A stretch of DNA of 64,000 nucleotides, from the NCBI RefSeq assembly GCF_000715205.1, contig NZ_JOTP01000010.1, positions 62,001 to 126,000 on the forward strand, read 5' to 3'. Numbering within the stretch: the stretch's first letter is position 1; each line of letters starts with the position of its first letter. Shown here in pieces: positions 56,263 through 64,000 of this stretch. The DNA comes from Bacillus zhangzhouensis. GTDB lineage: Bacteria > Bacillota > Bacilli > Bacillales > Bacillaceae. Under the pieces are notes generated by a model. That model was not told where the DNA came from and did not search any database. It saw only the letters and a program-made list of their open reading frames with translations. The translations under genes were made by a program, and so were the position numbers.

Positions 56263-56475
56263 CTACTTACATTCAATATTGACTTTTAAGCCACTTTCCC
56301 ATTGAACGGCTCCTGTAAAGCTACCATTACCATTTGCTAAACACCAAATTGCTGCTCCTAAAACAACAGTTGCACCCAATCCCAAAAGGACTGCAACAAA
56401 TACTAGGAACCACGCTTGGTCCATGATAGCAGGTTCCATAGTGGAATAGTCAACTTGCGGCGCTGCATAATTCAT
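56263..56475 (-). CDS. candidate exported-peptide precursor, 70 residues
   Basis: A 70-residue protein: a 20-residue polar leader (MNYAAPQVDYSTMEPAIMDQ), one hydrophobic helix (about 22-44, LVFVAVLLGLGATVVLGAA) and a 26-residue tail beginning at C45 and containing C69. The tail is rich in Gly and Asn (CLANGNGSFTGAVQ). The two Cys could close a loop of 25 residues. The ATG at 56475 follows GGGAGGTGAAAAG; the longer frame to 56526 has no site. It lies first in the operon with an RRE-M50 protease and ABC exporter, so it is a strong precursor candidate. No known bacteriocin family is recognised. Confidence 0.7.
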   Translation of the reverse strand: MNYAAPQVDYSTMEPAIMDQAWFLVFVAVLLGLGATVVLGAAIWCLANGNGSFTGAVQWESGLKVNIECK

Positions 56476-57022
56476 ACTTTTCACCTCCCAGCTTATGATG
56501 ATCGTATCATAGGCGTCACACTCCAAACATCAACAGAATATCCCATTTTTGACCGAACGTACTTTCGATTAAAATGTGACTTTTTATTCAATTATTAACT
56601 TTTAACTGCACACCCCCTCTCTTTTTCACTAGATTATGTCCCCTCATAAGAACCAACAAAACCATTTTTTGTCAAACAATCCATCTTTTTTCTTTTTCTT
56701 TTGAAATAGTCCATTTTCATCATCTCTTCTATGTATTCTTTCTTTTTTGTGAGATAGCAAGAATTCCCCCGATATATCAGATATAAAAGCCCTAATTATA
56801 TGTCGTTAAAACACCAATTATGAAATATTTACTGATAATTCCGCCAAAAGAGTGAGCATATTTTCCTTCTTCTCTTATCACTTGAAATATGTATATACAA
56901 GAAAATCCATTGGGAAAAAAGCCCTCATCTCCTTCCACAACACACAACATTTTACACGCCTCTCCTTCTCTTTCTATGAAAAAAGCAAAGCAGCCCGCGA
57001 AGTGACTGCTTTGCTTTTTGCT
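56476..57022. other. AT-rich control region upstream of the peptide cassette
   Basis: A 547-bp AT-rich stretch without a credible ORF. Close to the precursor gene it must hold its promoter. T-rich runs (CTTTTTTCTTTTTCTTTTG near 56690) and the low GC look suited to AbrB- or Rok-type control, which is inference. At 56980-57019 the hairpin AAAAAAGCAAAGCAG..CTGCTTTGCTTTTT ends the ssu operon on the minus strand. Confidence 0.5.
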
Positions 57023-58165
57023 TTATGAAGAACTTGCTGTAGACGTCGTATCAGGAAAATAATTGTTACCGATAATTTCACCCGCTGGCACACGAAGTCC
57101 TACATCACCATTCCTCTTAAACGGAAGAAGCGGAAAGACAAGTTCTGCTAAATAATAAGCTTCTTCCAAGTGCGGATAACCAGAAAATATAAACGTATCA
57201 ATCCCTAGAGACTGATATTCTACTATACGTTCTGCAATTGTGTTCGGATCCCCGACAAGTGCTGTTCCTGCACCTCCACGAACTAAACCAATGCCTGCCC
57301 AAAGATTCGGACTAATTTCAAGCTTGTCTTTATTCCCTTGATGTAATTCAACCATTCGTTTTTGTCCTACTGAGTCCATCCCTTGTAAAGCCTTTTGCGC
57401 CTCATCAATGGTCTCTTGATCTAAATGGTGAATTAGATGTTCCGCTGCCTGCCAAGCCTCTTCTTCCGTTTCTCTCACAATCACATGAAGACGAATACCA
57501 AACTTCACCGTTCTTCCTTCCTTTTCAGCCTGCTTCTTCACTTGTGCGATTTTCTCTTTTACTTGTGTAGGCGGCTCGCCCCAAGTTAAATAAACATCTG
57601 TATGTTTTGCAGCTGCTTGAATGCCTGCTTCTGATGATCCACCAAAAAAGACTGGGGGATGTGGCGTTTGTACTGGTGGAAATAGCAGCCGGCCATTTTG
57701 TGCTTGCAGATGCTTCCCTTCAAACTGAACATTCTCTCCTTTTAATAATCGCTTCCAGATTGTCAAAAATTCTTCTGTTTGCTCATAGCGCTCATCATGA
57801 GGAATGAATAGCCCATCCCCTGCAAGTTCTTCTTTACTGCCTCCCGCCACAACATTAATCAGCAGTCTCCCGCCTGAAAGCCGATCAAGTGTGGAGGTCA
57901 TTCTAGCGGCAACAGACGGCTGCATCAAACCTGGCCGAAGAGCCACGAGAAACTTTAAATGGGTTGTTTCTGCAGCTAAAGCAGCAGCCGTCAGCCATGG
58001 ATCTTCACAAGATCTTCCTGTAGGCAGCAAGACCCCCGTATAACCAAGCTGATCGGCAGCTTGAGCAATTTGTTTAAAATATGGATAGTCTGCCTGTCTT
58101 GCCCCTTTCGATGATCCTAAATAACGACCATCCCCATGCGTTGGGATAAACCATAGAATATTCAT
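57023..58165 (-). CDS. ssuD: FMNH2-dependent alkanesulfonate monooxygenase SsuD
   Basis: SsuD cleaves alkanesulfonates to aldehyde and sulfite with FMNH2 and O2, supplying sulfur when sulfate and cysteine are scarce. The 380 residues form a bacterial-luciferase-like TIM barrel: [12 protein letters not shown] at 6-17, [20 protein letters not shown] near 77-96, [18 protein letters not shown] near 100, and the C-terminal [12 protein letters not shown] near 318. The ATG at 58165 follows GGGGGCGATGTG. It is the last gene of ssuBACD. The flavin reductase partner is not in the window. Confidence 0.93.
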   Translation of the reverse strand: MNILWFIPTHGDGRYLGSSKGARQADYPYFKQIAQAADQLGYTGVLLPTGRSCEDPWLTAAALAAETTHLKFLVALRPGLMQPSVAARMTSTLDRLSGGRLLINVVAGGSKEELAGDGLFIPHDERYEQTEEFLTIWKRLLKGENVQFEGKHLQAQNGRLLFPPVQTPHPPVFFGGSSEAGIQAAAKHTDVYLTWGEPPTQVKEKIAQVKKQAEKEGRTVKFGIRLHVIVRETEEEAWQAAEHLIHHLDQETIDEAQKALQGMDSVGQKRMVELHQGNKDKLEISPNLWAGIGLVRGGAGTALVGDPNTIAERIVEYQSLGIDTFIFSGYPHLEEAYYLAELVFPLLPFKRNGDVGLRVPAGEIIGNNYFPDTTSTASSS

Positions 58166-58179
58166 CACATCGCCCCCTG

Positions 58180-59013
58180 TTATTTTTCACCTTGATAACT
58201 TGTGCGCCACTTGAGCAGACGCTTTTCTAACAGACGTACAAATGAATCTGTCATCTTACCAACTACCGCAAAAATGATAATCCCTACAAACACTTTATCC
58301 GTTTGTGAGAATTGCCTTGCATCCATAATCATATAGCCGACTCCACTGCTCGAACCCATCAATTCAGCCACCACTAAACCAAGCCAGGCAATGCCTAATG
58401 AAAGCCTCACGCCTAGAAGAATATGGGGAAGAGCAGCAGGTAAAATCAATTTTGTGATGTTTTGATACAAATTAAATTCTAAAGCGTGAGCCACATCAAA
58501 CAGCTTGTTATCTACATTGCGAATCCCTAGAAAGGTATTGATATAGATCGGAAAAAAAGCCCCAAGTGCAATTAATAAAATTTTCGCTGATTCATCAAAA
58601 CCAAACCAAAGAATAAATAAAGGAGTCACCGCCAAATGAGGAACTGTTCTCAGCATTTGCAAGGTCGGATCTACATACTGCTCGGTTTTCCTAGAAAAAC
58701 CGACACACACGCCCACCACAAGGCCTAAACCTCCACCAAGTAAAAACCCGCATATCGCTCTGTAGAGACTTATGTAAAGATGGCCAAACAGCTCACCGGA
58801 ACGAATCAACTCTCGAAAAGATTCCACAATGACAGTGGGTGCAGGAAGTACAGTCGAAGAAACGATTTGGGAAGCAGCAGTTACCTGCCAAATTGCAATG
58901 AGTAAAGCGGGTAATACAAGTCCTTTTAACATGATCAAGGATGAAGCTTTTCTCCTCTTTTTCTTCGTTCGCTCGGTTTTAGTCACAAGAGCTGGGTTAG
59001 ATGCAGCTTTCAT
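58180..59013 (-). CDS. ssuC: sulfonate ABC transporter permease SsuC
   Basis: A 277-residue inner-membrane permease with about six helices and the EAA-type loop [26 protein letters not shown] (split, near 175-205). A basic N-terminal tail (ERTKKKRRK) precedes the first helix. Its ATG overlaps the ssuA stop by one base (TGATG), so translation is coupled. It works with SsuA and SsuB to import alkanesulfonates. Confidence 0.92.
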   Translation of the reverse strand: MKAASNPALVTKTERTKKKRRKASSLIMLKGLVLPALLIAIWQVTAASQIVSSTVLPAPTVIVESFRELIRSGELFGHLYISLYRAICGFLLGGGLGLVVGVCVGFSRKTEQYVDPTLQMLRTVPHLAVTPLFILWFGFDESAKILLIALGAFFPIYINTFLGIRNVDNKLFDVAHALEFNLYQNITKLILPAALPHILLGVRLSLGIAWLGLVVAELMGSSSGVGYMIMDARQFSQTDKVFVGIIIFAVVGKMTDSFVRLLEKRLLKWRTSYQGEK

Positions 59014-60002
59014 CAATTTTTCTCCTCTTTCAGCATTTTTTCAATAAACGAATTGTCTACCACCTGATTTACATCAATCTTCCGCTGGATCGCCTTTGTT
59101 TTATATTGAAAATCAGCTGTATGCTGCTGAGCGTTTATAATCTTCTTAGAAATAGGCTCATTGAGCGGCTCTGTATTGTTTAATACTTGTGTCACCACCT
59201 TCTGATCTAACTGTTTCAAACGAGAATAAAGTGTAATGGCCTCCTTTTGATGTGCATTCTGCCATTTCACCGCTTTGTCATATACTTTTAAAAATTGCAC
59301 CACTAGTTCAGGATGCTGATCGGCAAATTTGGTTCTGACAAGTGTGAATCCTGGAGAATATAAATCGGTCGCTTCTCCATTGACCAACAGCTTTGCTCCT
59401 TTTTCTATCGTTTCAAGTGATAAGAATGGCTCCCAGATCGACCAAGCATCAACGGACCTATTCTCAAACGCAGATATTGCTTCGTCCGGCTGAAGCTGAA
59501 TGATCTGAACATCCTTTGCAGATAATCCAGCCTGATCTAAAACTTTGTATAAAAAGTCAAAACCACTGCTTCCTTTGGCAACGGCGATTTTTTTCCCTTT
59601 TAAGTCTTCTACTTTTTGAATCTCACTGTTCTTGTTCACTAAAATGCCGTTCGCTTTCAGCCCATCCTGAGATAAACCAATTTCCTTAAAATCAATACCT
59701 GCTGCCTGACCAGCTATAACAGGTGAGTTACCAACCTGAGAAAAATCTAATTGATTAGCGGCAAGTCCTTCGAATTGGGGAGGACCACTTTGAAACTCCA
59801 CCCACTTTACTTTCACACCTTCTTTTTCAAATGATTGTTCAAACCACCCTTTTTCCTTTGCTAAAAGCAGTGGGCTTAGACTTTGCTGAATTCCAATTCG
59901 AATCTCTTTTGGCTTGTTTTCTGATCCATCCGCTGCTTGATCACACCCTGCTAATACAAGGAGGAGAACCAAAAGGAGAACGATCCTATTTTGCCTTTTC
60001 AT
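59013..60002 (-). CDS. ssuA: sulfonate-binding lipoprotein SsuA
   Basis: A 329-residue substrate-binding lipoprotein. The lipobox is LVLAGCDQ with Cys near 20. The periplasmic-binding fold of the nitrate/sulfonate/taurine family is shown by RIGIQQSLSPLLLAKEKGWF near 36, QVGNSPVIAGQAAG near 85, GKKIAVAKGSSGFDFLYKVL near 135 and VDAWSIWEPFLS near 185. The start ATG lies after AAGGAGGTCAAATCGG. It delivers alkanesulfonates to SsuC. Confidence 0.92.
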   Translation of the reverse strand: MKRQNRIVLLLVLLLVLAGCDQAADGSENKPKEIRIGIQQSLSPLLLAKEKGWFEQSFEKEGVKVKWVEFQSGPPQFEGLAANQLDFSQVGNSPVIAGQAAGIDFKEIGLSQDGLKANGILVNKNSEIQKVEDLKGKKIAVAKGSSGFDFLYKVLDQAGLSAKDVQIIQLQPDEAISAFENRSVDAWSIWEPFLSLETIEKGAKLLVNGEATDLYSPGFTLVRTKFADQHPELVVQFLKVYDKAVKWQNAHQKEAITLYSRLKQLDQKVVTQVLNNTEPLNEPISKKIINAQQHTADFQYKTKAIQRKIDVNQVVDNSFIEKMLKEEKN

Positions 60003-60016
60003 CCGATTTGACCTCC

Positions 60017-60784
60017 TTAAATTCCTGAGCCATCCGTCAGTAACAGCTCATCTGTTTTCTCAAATTCCGAAAGCACCTTTTGTCTTAAGCTCTGAAAAGC
60101 TGTTGACGTTCTATTCCGCGGGAACGGTAAATTCACGGGAAGGATTTTATGAATTCGGCCAGGTCTTGCTTGTAACAGCACAATTTCATTGGCTAAATAA
60201 ATGGATTCATCAATATCATGAGTGACAAGCACCATCGTTGTTCTTTTCTCCTGCCAAATATTCAGCAGCACATCCTGTAAGTGTTTCCGTGTAAATGCAT
60301 CTAGCGCACCAAATGGTTCATCAAGCAGTAAAATCTCTGGATCACGCAGGAGTGCTCTTGCAATGGCTACGCGCTGTGACATTCCGCCTGAAAGCTCATG
60401 TGGATAGGCGTGTTCAAAACCTTTTAATCGAACAATTTCAATCAATTCATCGACTTTGCGGCGTACAGCTGCTTGTTTTAAATTGAAATTGGCAGCGATG
60501 TTTTCTTCGACCGTCAGCCACGGAAACAAGCGATGCTCCTGAAAGATAAAGCCCTGTTTCATTCCTGGTTCTGTCACACGTCTTTCCCCTATCACGATCT
60601 TCCCATCATAATCTGTATCAAGCCCTCCAATGATCTTCAGCAATGTACTTTTCCCGCATCCGCTCGGACCAATCACCGTCACGAATTCACCAGGAACGAT
60701 GGTGAGCCTCATGTCTTCAAGCACTTGAATGCTTTGTTTGTCTTTCCAAAAAGATTTACCCACAATATCAATGGAAATAGTCAT
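60017..60784 (-). CDS. ssuB: sulfonate ABC transporter ATPase SsuB
   Basis: A 255-residue ATPase, the same size as B. subtilis SsuB. The Walker A motif is [13 protein letters not shown] near 38, the Q-loop is [12 protein letters not shown] near 77, the signature is [16 protein letters not shown] near 128, the Walker B is [13 protein letters not shown] near 150, and the switch His is in [13 protein letters not shown] near 182. The ATG at 60784 follows AGAGGAGGG. It is the first gene of ssuBACD and is preceded by leader unit 2. Confidence 0.94.
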   Translation of the reverse strand: MTISIDIVGKSFWKDKQSIQVLEDMRLTIVPGEFVTVIGPSGCGKSTLLKIIGGLDTDYDGKIVIGERRVTEPGMKQGFIFQEHRLFPWLTVEENIAANFNLKQAAVRRKVDELIEIVRLKGFEHAYPHELSGGMSQRVAIARALLRDPEILLLDEPFGALDAFTRKHLQDVLLNIWQEKRTTMVLVTHDIDESIYLANEIVLLQARPGRIHKILPVNLPFPRNRTSTAFQSLRQKVLSEFEKTDELLLTDGSGI

Positions 60785-60825
60785 TGCAACCTTCCCTCCT
60801 CTTGTCATCGGAACTATACGCAGAA

Positions 60826-60927
60826 AGGCCCTTATCCCAAAAGAGATAAGAGCCTTCGTGTTGTCCGATCAGCTATTCATATTGATTTGTTAGCACCATC
60901 CTAAATCATATTATTCCTATAAATCAA
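60826..60927 (-). promoter_or_regulatory. sulfur leader unit 2 (promoter, conserved box, hairpin) upstream of ssuB
   Basis: Reading the minus strand: AAATATAGTTGATT with GGAATA downstream, a weak promoter (TTGATT 60922-60927, 18 bases, TAGGAT), then the conserved box GCTGATCGG.CAAC.CGAAGGCTC (60848-60872). The hairpin GGC-CTTATC/GATAAG-GCC (60826-60855) follows, ending TTTC. Leader unit 1 at 61131-61248 shares the upstream dodecamer and the conserved box. CymR is the known sulfur repressor of ssu in B. subtilis and could bind the shared upstream words. Confidence 0.6.
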
Positions 60928-60945
60928 CTATATTTTATAAAATAG

Positions 60946-61107
60946 TTATTTCGACCTTGTATGCTTTTCATCAATTCGATCGTAAATCGCTTCTATTCGT
61001 TCTTGATTGCTGTAAATCTCATATTTGTTCCGTTCAATCAATATGTCTAGTGTGAGATCCATATGTTTTCTGTATTTTTTTCGTTTTTTCTTTTTTTCCA
61101 CGCTCAT
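60946..61107 (-). CDS. small basic protein, FbpB-like
   Basis: A 53-residue protein with a strongly basic head (KKKKRKKYRKH) and a C-terminal helix with the pattern IERNKYEIYSNQERIEAIYD then RIDEKH. That pattern resembles the Fur-regulated basic protein B family (small RNA-partner proteins in B. subtilis iron sparing). AAAGGGTG abuts the ATG at 61107, so the GTG six bases later may be the real start (51 residues). It is preceded by leader unit 1 and followed by leader unit 2 and ssuB, so it probably belongs to the sulfur regulon. No Fur box is apparent. Confidence 0.6.
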   Translation of the reverse strand: MSVEKKKKRKKYRKHMDLTLDILIERNKYEIYSNQERIEAIYDRIDEKHTRSK

Positions 61108-61130
61108 CACCCTTTCTCATTGAAATAAAA

Positions 61131-61248
61131 AAGGCTCTATCACTCATGCTTGAGTGATAGAGCCTTCGGTTGACCGATCAGCCATTCTTGTTGGTGTTTT
61201 CAGTATGCTCATGTTAATACACACTATTCCGACCTGTCAACTATATTT
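61131..61248 (-). promoter_or_regulatory. sulfur leader unit 1 with strong terminator upstream of the FbpB-like gene
   Basis: Reading the minus strand: AAATATAGTTGACA then GGAATA, a promoter with TTGACA at 61235-61240 and a -10 near 61211-61220, the conserved box GCTGATCGG.CAAC.CGAAGGCTC (61160-61182), then a 14-bp perfect stem (61133-61164) ending in TTTTTT. The terminator stands 24 bases before the FbpB-like ATG, so readthrough must be controlled. Its twin is unit 2. Confidence 0.7.
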
Positions 61249-61278
61249 ATTGTTTTTTCAGATTTATCTAAAAAAGGA

Positions 61279-61307
61279 TTGACCAAGCACGAAACAAGAT
61301 TTATAGT
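61279..61307 (+). promoter_or_regulatory. promoter of the O-acetylhomoserine sulfhydrylase gene
   Basis: TTGACC (61279-61284), 17 bases, TATAGT (61302-61307). It is divergent from leader unit 1. No S-box or T-box signature is seen in the following 60-base leader. Confidence 0.65.
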
Positions 61308-61348
61308 CTTATTAAATATTTCTTATCAAAGTAGTTGGTTTTATCTAA

Positions 61349-62662
<1,314 letters not shown>

Positions 62663-62668
62663 AATAGA

Positions 62669-62697
62669 AAAAAGCACACGGCTGTGTGCTTTTTCTG
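62669..62697. terminator. bidirectional terminator after the sulfhydrylase gene
   Basis: AAAAAAGCACACG..TGTGTGCTTTTT forms a symmetric stem between the convergent sulfhydrylase and signal peptidase genes. Confidence 0.8.
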
Positions 62698-62702
62698 TTT
62701 AT

Positions 62703-63269
62703 TTAATGGTTGAGTAATCGAATATCTTGGAAAGGATAAAATACAAATGATGTTGTCCCTTGAATATCACTCTTTGTAAAAAGACCTAAACCGTTGCGGC
62801 TGTCCATTGAATTTTGGCGATTGTCACCCATGACAAAGTACTTTCCTTTTGGGACTGTAAGAGGACCAAAATCAGGTGTCAGCAAAGTGCCATCTGCGGC
62901 TGCTTGCTTTTTGTTTGATGCTAAATAAGGCTCCTCCACTTTTTTCCCATTTACATACAGCTGGTCATTTTTCATTTCGATTTTATCACCAGGTAAACCA
63001 ATCAATCGTTTCACGTAGTGAGTGCTGCGGTCTTCCCCATCAAGGACAATGATCTGTCCTCGTTTATAATCACCGAAATAATCGACGGTTTTATTCACAA
63101 AAACCCGCTCTGTATCATGCAATGTCGGATACATAGAAGACCCTTTGACAATGTACGGTGCGAATAAAAAGTTACGAATGATGAAAACAGCAATGAATGC
63201 GATTAAGATGGCTTTGATCCAGCCCCATAACTCTGATTTCTTTTTTTGTGTTTTTGTATTTGTTATCAT
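62703..63269 (-). CDS. type I signal peptidase (SipS/SipT-like)
   Basis: A 188-residue leader peptidase that removes signal peptides at the outer membrane face. It has one N-terminal helix (about 17-37), then the Ser-Lys catalytic core: Ser in VKGSSMYPTL near 45 and Lys in THYVKRLIGLPGD near 87. The family boxes FVMGDNRQNSMDSRNGLG near 148 and FVFYPF near 175 are intact. The start at 63269 follows TCAGGAGGAGCTT; the longer frame to 63311 is rejected. It could be SipT, SipS or another of the several Bacillus Sip proteins. Confidence 0.9.
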   Translation of the reverse strand: MITNTKTQKKKSELWGWIKAILIAFIAVFIIRNFLFAPYIVKGSSMYPTLHDTERVFVNKTVDYFGDYKRGQIIVLDGEDRSTHYVKRLIGLPGDKIEMKNDQLYVNGKKVEEPYLASNKKQAAADGTLLTPDFGPLTVPKGKYFVMGDNRQNSMDSRNGLGLFTKSDIQGTTSFVFYPFQDIRLLNH

Positions 63270-63387
63270 AAGCTCCTCCTGAAATCCCCTAGGACGAAAT
63301 GAGTTTTTCACCAGCTATCTGCTGACGTCACGCTTGTTTCCCCCTAAATATAAACATATTTTGCCAACAAATCAAGCAGTGAGAGAG

Positions 63388-63419
63388 AAAAAGGCAAGCA
63401 CCTTTCTGTGCTTGCCCAA
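63388..63419 (-). terminator. terminator of the LtaS-family gene
   Basis: On the minus strand GGCAAGCAC..GTGCTTGCC is followed by TTTTTCTC, directly after the gene's stop codon. Confidence 0.8.
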
Positions 63420-63426
63420 AACTCAG

Positions 63427-64000
63427 TTACTTAGCAGAAGAATCCGCTTCGTTCTCTTTGTTTGATTTACCATAGAAATAATCAGATGGATTCACTGGTT
63501 TAAAATCAGATAGTTTATGGAATCGAAGAAGATCCCTGTAGAGCACTTTATCTGAAAGGCTTAACTGATTATCAACACGGGCTTTAATCGCCTCTGTCTT
63601 TTTATTTTGTTTCACCACTTTACCCGTTTTCGTGTCGTAGACAGTGTTATCTACAAGGGTATATTTTGGTGTCACATAGTTTCCGTTACGGAATGCAACA
63701 GTTTGATCATGCTTTTTAGAAAATAGATCTGTTCCAAAATTCACGAACTCATTCGAATCAATACCTTGTAAGTGAAGAAGCGTTGGCATCACGTCTACTT
63801 CACCACCATACGTATGGTTCACGCCGCCCTGTTTACCAGGAACACGAATCATGAGCGGTACACGCTGGTTTTGTGCATTTTGATAAGGTGTAATTTCTTT
63901 TCCTTGAATTTCACTCATTGCACGGTTATGGTTCTCAGAAATACCGTTATGATCACCATATAGTAGAATCACTGAGTCTTTATAAAGACCTGATTTTTTC
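63427..64000 (-). CDS. lipoteichoic acid synthase (LtaS family), C-terminal part only
   Basis: The last 191 codons of an LtaS-type glycerol-phosphate transferase, which builds polyglycerol-phosphate lipoteichoic acid outside the membrane; the 5' part lies beyond the window. The frame is open to the edge (KKSGLYKDSVILLYGDHNG), so the ATG at 63972 is internal. The metal-binding YGDHNGISENHNRAM, then VPLMIRVPGKQGG and EVDVMPTLLHLQGI are family hallmarks. The tail is Lys/Glu/Asp-rich. It could be LtaS (YflE) or the paralogues YfnI or YqgS; the fragment does not settle this. Confidence 0.88.
   Translation of the reverse strand, partial: KKSGLYKDSVILLYGDHNGISENHNRAMSEIQGKEITPYQNAQNQRVPLMIRVPGKQGGVNHTYGGEVDVMPTLLHLQGIDSNEFVNFGTDLFSKKHDQTVAFRNGNYVTPKYTLVDNTVYDTKTGKVVKQNKKTEAIKARVDNQLSLSDKVLYRDLLRFHKLSDFKPVNPSDYFYGKSNKENEADSSAK

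Noticed and set aside
52789-56475. Circular bacteriocin (pumilarin/amylocyclicin type) cluster
   Set aside because: There is no SpoIIM/DUF95-type membrane protein and the small peptide has a different layout with two cysteines; the PqqD-like and M50 parts do not occur in that class.
61144-61212. 22-codon ORF inside leader unit 1 on the minus strand (MSILKTPTRMADRSTEGS...), a possible leader peptide
   Set aside because: It has no ribosome site, its ATG lies within the probable -10 region, and unit 2 does not encode a matching peptide, so the conserved box is more likely an RNA signal.

Overview
The window looks like chromosome of a member of the Bacillus pumilus group (B. pumilus, B. safensis or B. 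altitudinis). The base composition is moderately AT-rich and ribosome binding sites are strong AGGAGG-type. The gene order follows, in reverse, the Bacillus subtilis 168 block from queG (yhbA) to lytE, as I remember it. No rRNA operon, CRISPR array, complete prophage or recognisable transposase is present. The species-group call is an inference from synteny and gene content, not a database result.

Region 1 (1-9.8 kb) holds a LysM/NlpC-P60 wall hydrolase (lytE), alkaline phosphatase (phoA) and spoVR. An accessory stress island follows: flavohaemoglobin hmp, its NO sensor nsrR in divergent orientation, and catalase katA with a PerR-like box. Then come yhdC and yhdB. Region 2 (9.9-20.5 kb) holds the YhcYZ two-component pair, phosphoglucomutase pgcA, the glycerol regulon (glpP, glpF, glpK, glpD, with GlpP-type terminator leaders and a cre site) and the aminotransferase yhxA. 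Region 3 (20.7-43.7 kb) begins with an inserted PucR-type regulator and AEC transporter. It continues with yhcX, yhcW, yhcU, yhcT, the sortase yhcS and nuclease yhcR, a very large orphan CheB-like/CheR/PAS/histidine kinase fusion, spore genes (yhcQ, yhcN, yhcM), a diguanylate cyclase (yhcK), cspB, and the yhcC-yhcB-yhcA-yhbJ group. Region 4 (44-51.8 kb) holds the sporulation pair prkA/yhbH, a 28-residue membrane peptide gene, a YrpD-like secreted protein, trmL, yhbB and queG.

Region 5 (51.8-56.5 kb) is the most unusual. It has a lone tRNA-Gly(UCC) with its own promoter and terminator but several core defects, a lipoprotein gene, and a compact five-gene cassette. The cassette encodes a 70-residue membrane peptide with two cysteines, an ABC ATPase, an ABC permease, an M50-type intramembrane protease carrying an N-terminal PqqD-like (RiPP recognition element-like) domain, and a small membrane protein. 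I read it as a candidate exported-peptide (bacteriocin, toxin or signal) system lacking any radical-SAM enzyme.

Region 6 (57-62.7 kb) is a sulfur-scavenging island: ssuBACD, a small basic FbpB-like protein and an O-acetylhomoserine sulfhydrylase. Two homologous promoter/leader/hairpin units sit in tandem upstream of the FbpB-like gene and of ssuB, and look like an undescribed sulfur-responsive attenuator. The window ends with a type I signal peptidase and the C-terminal part of an LtaS-family lipoteichoic acid synthase cut by the window edge.

A dispersed palindromic repeat occurs twice, after katA and after yhxA. The second copy is flanked by a perfect 20-bp direct duplication of the yhxA terminator hairpin.
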